From: an uncultured Lachnospiraceae bacterium
GTDB lineage: Bacteria; Bacillota; Clostridia; Lachnospirales; Lachnospiraceae
Direction of reading: 5' to 3'
DNA length: 18,629 nucleotides
Assembly (NCBI GenBank): GCA_910577735.1
Contig: CAJTOO010000019.1
Span: forward strand, 1-18,629
Below the pieces are notes generated by a model. That model worked only from the letters and a program-made list of their open reading frames with translations, was not told the origin of the DNA and did not search any database. The position numbers and the translations under genes were made by a program. This document shows positions 15,360-18,629 of the stretch, piece by piece. The first letter of the stretch is position 1. Every line of letters begins with the position of its first letter.

Positions 15360-16219
15360 AATACCTTTCCTCCTTTTGTAGTTAAAATATCCCTTCTTGT
15401 CATTTTCAGATAGTCGTCAATTGTTTCCAGCCAGTCTTTCATATACATTGGTTCTTGATTCAAGGCATGGACTTCCGCAATATCTAAATACGCCGTAACG
15501 ATTTTATTTAACGCATCTATTTCTTTTTCGCTTAAATAATTCTTTGCAACCTCTACATCAGAACGTTTAATCTCTCTTCCGGCCCACGATGTTAATCCCA
15601 TATTGTCCTTATCTGCATCTGCCCGCTGATAGATTACTTCTGCCGCTGTGTGCTTATGAGCCGCCCAGTGCATTTTATTTTGTACCTGCTTAAAAAATAT
15701 AATCGAACTCTCTGCTTTTGGGTCATAATCAATACTTGTTGCATATATTTCCAGAACTTTTCTCCAAAACACTTTTTCAGAAGAACGAATATCACGGATA
15801 CGAGCTAACAATTCATCAAAATAGTTTCCGCCTCCAAGATTCTTAAGTCGATCATCATCTAATGCGAACCCTTTTTTCATATATTCCTTCAAAATAGAAG
15901 CAGCCCATATTCTAAACTGTGTTCCTCTCAGGGATTTTACTCGATAACCAACGGAAATAATAACATCTAAATTATAGAAATCCACCTGATAGGTCTTACC
16001 GTCAGAAGCAGTATAGGCAAATTTTGCCCAAACTGCTTCTTTTTCCAATTCTCCTTCTTTAAAAATATTTCTTATATGTTTTCCGATTACACTTTTATCT
16101 CGTTGAAATAATTCGGCCATTTGATCTAGGGAGAGCCAAACCGTATCATGGTCAAATGTAACTTCTATTTTTGTGACTCCATCTTCTGTAGTGTACATGA
16201 TGATATTTGACTGCGTCAT
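15356..16219 (-). CDS. RhuM family protein, C-terminally shortened
   Basis: This 287-residue member of the virulence RhuM family (PF13310-type) starts at the ATG at 16219, with TTTGGAGGG upstream. The 46 extra codons to 16357 overlap the fic end and lack support. Visible parts are an N-terminal helix-turn-helix-like stretch (LSLDQMAELFQRDKSVIGKHIRNIF), the DFYNLDVIISVGYRVKS-type core followed by RIWA, and a C-terminal helical region (SEKEIDALNKIVTAYLDIAE, then MKDWLETIDDYL). Family members usually continue with another 40 or so residues. Here the last residues TKGGKVL are encoded by the ribosome binding site of the next frame. It lies 95 bp after fic on the same strand. RhuM proteins occur in islands; their biochemical role is not established. 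Confidence 0.82.
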   Translation of the reverse strand: MTQSNIIMYTTEDGVTKIEVTFDHDTVWLSLDQMAELFQRDKSVIGKHIRNIFKEGELEKEAVWAKFAYTASDGKTYQVDFYNLDVIISVGYRVKSLRGTQFRIWAASILKEYMKKGFALDDDRLKNLGGGNYFDELLARIRDIRSSEKVFWRKVLEIYATSIDYDPKAESSIIFFKQVQNKMHWAAHKHTAAEVIYQRADADKDNMGLTSWAGREIKRSDVEVAKNYLSEKEIDALNKIVTAYLDIAEVHALNQEPMYMKDWLETIDDYLKMTRRDILTTKGGKVL

Positions 16220-16314
16220 TATACCCTCCAAATATGAGATATTTATAGATGCCTGAAGTTCAGGAATAAACAGTCGATAACTTAATCTTATCGAATATTT
16301 CCTAAAAATGAACA

Positions 16315-17433
16315 TTATTCTTGTATAAAAAGAGATGCAAGAGAAGCATACTCCCAAATGCGATTCCTCACATTATCGTTTTTTTGAATGACGATACCAT
16401 TCTCACTCAATATGTGCACAGCCATTGATATTGAATTGAACGAACTACCCAACTGCTTTGCAGCATGGGAAATGCTAGTCACAGGAAAGATCTTGAGGTA
16501 ATCATATACGATCCAAACGCTCTTAGGCAGCAATTGTATTTCTTTTAAATGATTTTTATCTTTGACCACAATAGCTTCATACTGTATCAGCAACTGAGCT
16601 GATCTTTTTGCAACTTTGCCTATAGCGTCTACGAAAAACTTAATCCAACGAATATAACCACCACTGTATTGCGTTGTTTGCAACAAGTCAAAATATTCAT
16701 TCTTATTATAGTATAAGTATTCAGATAAGCATATCAACAGTAATGGTTCGTTTGCGATATCACGAAGTGCCATCTGAACTATTATTCGCCCAACGATACC
16801 ATTGTATCGCTCAAATGGATGTATCATTTCAAATTGATAATGAACTAAAGCTGCCTTTATCAATGTGTCAGTGTCTTTGTCATTATATAAATAGGCAGAA
16901 ATATCTGCTAGCGCTGGCAAAACTGCATCAGGGGCTGTAGGGTTGTAAGATTTGAGATTCGTCCTGACACCCAATAAAAAAGTCTGCTTGTCCCTAATAT
17001 CAACTGGCTTACTAACTACATCACCATATAATGCAATTCCGCAAAGTTCACTTAAATCCGGAGCTGAAATAATCTTATCCATCGCTGCTTTATAAGCTAG
17101 TTCAAGTTTAGTGATTCGTGCAATATCTCCTTTGTCGCCCCCACGACTGACAAGTACCTCTTGGAAAGAAAGACCATCATAGTCTACCATCAGGGAATAT
17201 GTGCATTCTTTTAATAGCATTAATTCGCTGAAAACATTTTTATTAGGAGCATATTTAAGAAGCCCCTCCAAAAATCCAACATTCCGGTGAGCTTCAATTA
17301 GCAAGGCGGATAGTTCATCGTCCATTTTGTACATATCACCATGCATCAGAGGACGCGGGGTAAATGTGTAATATTTAAAATTATTTATGCTGTCATCAAT
17401 ATGCTCAATGTAATCTCCAGTATAAGGAATCAT
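16315..17433 (-). CDS. Fic family protein with Fic_N and winged-helix domains, non-canonical active site
   Basis: This 372-residue protein has a Fic_N-like N-terminus (about 20-105, starting TFTPRPL), a Fic domain (about 130-275) with FEMIHPFERYNGIVGR at 202-216, and a C-terminal winged helix-turn-helix (about 300-360, VTSISHAAKQLGSSFNSISMAVHILSENGI in outline). Canonical Fic loops read HPFx[D/E]GNGRxxR. Here H205, N211 and the last R216 are kept, but the metal-binding acid is R209, the Gly is Y210 and the first Arg is I213. The usual inhibitory SxxxEG is replaced by SLMVDYDG. Activity may differ from AMP transfer. The ATG at 17433 has GAGG upstream. It appears to be the first gene of a fic-rhuM unit behind an inverted repeat. 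Confidence 0.86.
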   Translation of the reverse strand: MIPYTGDYIEHIDDSINNFKYYTFTPRPLMHGDMYKMDDELSALLIEAHRNVGFLEGLLKYAPNKNVFSELMLLKECTYSLMVDYDGLSFQEVLVSRGGDKGDIARITKLELAYKAAMDKIISAPDLSELCGIALYGDVVSKPVDIRDKQTFLLGVRTNLKSYNPTAPDAVLPALADISAYLYNDKDTDTLIKAALVHYQFEMIHPFERYNGIVGRIIVQMALRDIANEPLLLICLSEYLYYNKNEYFDLLQTTQYSGGYIRWIKFFVDAIGKVAKRSAQLLIQYEAIVVKDKNHLKEIQLLPKSVWIVYDYLKIFPVTSISHAAKQLGSSFNSISMAVHILSENGIVIQKNDNVRNRIWEYASLASLFIQE

Positions 17434-17480
17434 CTCATATACCTCAATAGCAAAAATCCATTTTCAGTATATCACTAATA

Positions 17481-17519
17481 TTGAAATAAACGAAGTACAA
17501 TTTATTGGGTTTATTTCAA
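17481..17519. promoter_or_regulatory. 11-bp inverted repeat upstream of fic (candidate operator)
   Basis: TTGAAATAAAC (17481-17491) and GTTTATTTCAA (17509-17519) are perfect inverted copies with a 17-bp spacer. On the minus strand a TATACT (17466-17471) lies just downstream, with no good -35, about 30-40 bp before the fic start. Position and symmetry fit a dimeric regulator, perhaps the wHTH of Fic itself or RhuM. That is inference. Confidence 0.5.
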
Positions 17520-17550
17520 AAACCAAAGAAATAGTACAATATAAATCTAA

Positions 17551-17802
17551 AAGCAAGTTTCATTACTTAGACATTACGCCGCAAGTATCATGCATGCAAT
17601 CGGAGTCCCTGACCAATACATCATGCAACGCGGAGGATGGAGTTCCGATCAGACCTTAAAAGCTATCTACCGGCAGACACTCAAAAATTATGAAGAGAAA
17701 TATACAAATATGACTTTATCGCATTTTGAAGGTATGCAACACGAAATGCAACACAAAAAAAAGAAAAAGCCTAGAAAATCTAAGCTTTTTAAAAGCTGCT
17801 GA
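17551..17802 (+). pseudogene. C-terminal remnant of a tyrosine-type site-specific integrase
   Basis: The reading KQVSLLRHYAASIMHAIGV, then PDQYIMQRGGWSSDQTLKAIYRQT, matches the end of phage/ICE tyrosine recombinases. The LRHYAAS part corresponds to the HxLRH box, GGW is the fifth catalytic position, and IYRQT leads to the nucleophile region, where an expected Tyr-bearing YxH is IYRQ here. Only about 84 codons remain. An in-frame TAA lies directly before 17551, and the first ATG (17590) falls inside the conserved box, so no functional start exists. The tail (MQHEMQHKKKKKPRK) is typical for the family. It marks the end of a decayed integrative element. Confidence 0.85.
17764..17790. terminator. 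Hairpin terminator overlapping the integrase 3' end
   Basis: AAAAAGC-TAGA (64-75 of the 17700 block) pairs with TCTA-GCTTTTT (79-90), with single mismatched bases between the two stem parts and an AAA loop. A T-run lies on both strands, so it may act in both directions. Confidence 0.6.
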
Positions 17803-17814
17803 CGGGAATCGGAC
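17795..17814. other. tRNA 3'-end-like sequence, possible attachment site
   Basis: Read on the minus strand, GTCCGATTCCCGTCAGCAGCT resembles the T-loop and acceptor 3' end of a tRNA of the tRNA-Thr type (GTTCGATTCCCGT, then AGCAGCT). The 5' part of such a tRNA is not present. Its place right at the integrase end fits an att core left by integration, but the match is by eye only. Confidence 0.3.
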
Positions 17815-18104
17815 TTGATTACACCCCGGTAAGCCTATAAAATCAAGGAGGAATGCACACTGTTTACCATGTGTCTACAGCTTTTCAACCCTTGTATACG
17901 GGAACTGAGTCATATTTAGGCTTAGTTCCTGTTATTAGTTAGATAACCTCAAATTACTTTACACCCGGATTCTCGAAAACGTGACGATGAATTTTCGCCA
18001 CACTTAGCCGCCCCCTGAATTTTATTGACAAAACCACCATTTTGCACTTGATCAACTCATCGTCATGTTTTATGTTGTAGGTATAAACATGACGAGGTGA
18101 TTGT
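17815..18104. other. Non-coding stretch between integrase remnant and transposase fragment
   Basis: No supported gene is present. It holds a 9-bp stem with one G-T pair (GGAACTGAG at 17901-17909, CTTAGTTCC at 17921-17929), and the promoter-proximal inverted repeat of the transposase gene at its end. The left end of the IS probably lies here, but no terminal repeat could be identified without the other end. Confidence 0.5.
18048..18094 (+). promoter_or_regulatory. Candidate transposase promoter with inverted repeat
   Basis: TTGATC (18048-18053) and TATGTT (18071-18076) are spaced by 17 bp. CGTCATGTTT (18061-18070) and AAACATGACG (18085-18094) are perfect 10-bp inverted copies flanking the -10, and the right arm ends just before GAGGTG, the ribosome site. 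A consensus TTGACA at 18025 has no suitable -10. Confidence 0.4.
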
Positions 18105-18608
18105 ATGTCGATAGTTATTCAAACTGATAAACGCACAGGCATCACATATGCTTATGACACAACTTATTACTGGGACAAAGAAAAGCGGCAGTCCCGTTCA
18201 AAACGCATATGTGTAGGAAAGATCGACCCTGAGACTGGTGACATTGTTCCAACAAGAGGCAGGGCGAAAAAAGGTTCTAAATCAGCAGATGGAAAGCCTG
18301 CAAAAACAGGGCCAAAGCCCTTTGGCGAAACCAGACATCTGTATTATGGAGCAACATATCTTCTGAATGAGTTTGCTGATGAGCTTGGACTTGCAGCAGA
18401 TCTCAGACAGTGTTTTCCCGAAACATACAAACAGCTTTTATCTGCGGCCTTTTATCTGATACTTGAGGACAATACTCCTTTGTACCGTTTTGAAAAATGG
18501 CATCTGACCCATAAGCATCCTTATGGTGAAAGTATAACTTCACCCAGAAGCAGTGAATTTGCAATACAGGGTTTCATACAATCATCAAAGCATACTGTAA
18601 CTTTATGA
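18105..18608 (+). pseudogene. N-terminal part of an IS transposase (IS4/IS1634-like), truncated
   Basis: The 167-codon frame starts at an ATG with GAGGTG upstream and encodes the N-terminal region typical of IS1634-like DDE transposases. It has MSIVIQTDKRTGITYAYDTTY, then WDKEKRQSRSKRICVGKIDPETG, a basic Gly/Lys-rich linker, and HLYYGATYLLNEFADELGL followed by a helical region ending PYGESITSPRSSE. Full-length relatives are about 500 residues or more. After RSSE the translation departs from the family (FAIQGFIQSSKHTVTL) and stops, and no other frame resumes the expected sequence. The element therefore appears broken near 18550 rather than merely frameshifted. The RNase H-like catalytic core is missing. 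Confidence 0.7.
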
Positions 18609-18629
18609 TAATTTACGGCGGTACAATTT

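Noticed and set aside
18025..18030. Consensus TTGACA upstream of the transposase fragment
   Set aside because: The sequence 16-18 bp downstream is not a usable -10. The TTGATC/TATGTT pair nearer the gene fits better.

Overview
The window looks like a chromosomal segment from a Gram-positive anaerobe of the Clostridia, most likely a Lachnospiraceae member. This is inferred from the moderate GC content, strong AGGAGG-type ribosome binding sites, the YesM/YesN plus CUT1 transporter layout, T-box and TPP riboswitches, and a cysE-cysS-mrnC-rlmB operon. Almost every gene lies on the minus strand. Only a tRNA, an integrase remnant and a transposase fragment are on the plus strand.

Region 1 (about 137-8178, minus): a carbohydrate uptake and sensing locus. 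A YesM-type histidine kinase (GTG start), a YesN-type AraC response regulator and a solute-binding protein form one transcription unit. Downstream, a second promoter drives a paralogous solute-binding lipoprotein and two CUT1 permeases, which end in a strong hairpin terminator. No ATPase is encoded, so a shared MsmX-type ATPase elsewhere is expected. The substrate cannot be read from the sequence.

Region 2 (about 8215-13943, minus): the cysteine operon. A consensus promoter is followed by a T-box leader with a UGC (Cys) specifier, then cysE, cysS, mrnC, rlmB and a membrane-anchored SGNH hydrolase carrying two tracts of S-V/L-S-G-N repeats. A small coiled-coil protein with its own promoter follows and ends at a terminator.

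Region 3 (about 14026-15021): a tRNA-Val(GAC) on the plus strand with its own promoter and terminator, then a convergent TPP-riboswitch-controlled thiamine transporter gene, thiT.

Region 4 (about 15104-18629): an AT-richer accessory zone. It holds a fic-rhuM gene pair behind an 11-bp inverted repeat, and a truncated membrane-protein fragment whose Shine-Dalgarno sequence forms the 3' end of rhuM. It also holds the C-terminal stub of a tyrosine integrase next to a tRNA-3'-end-like sequence, and the N-terminal part of an IS transposase. It reads as the eroded remains of an integrative element. The most unusual items are the Fic protein with a non-canonical active-site loop (HPFERYNGIVGR), the rhuM/membrane-protein junction, and the repeat-bearing SGNH hydrolase at the end of the Cys T-box operon.
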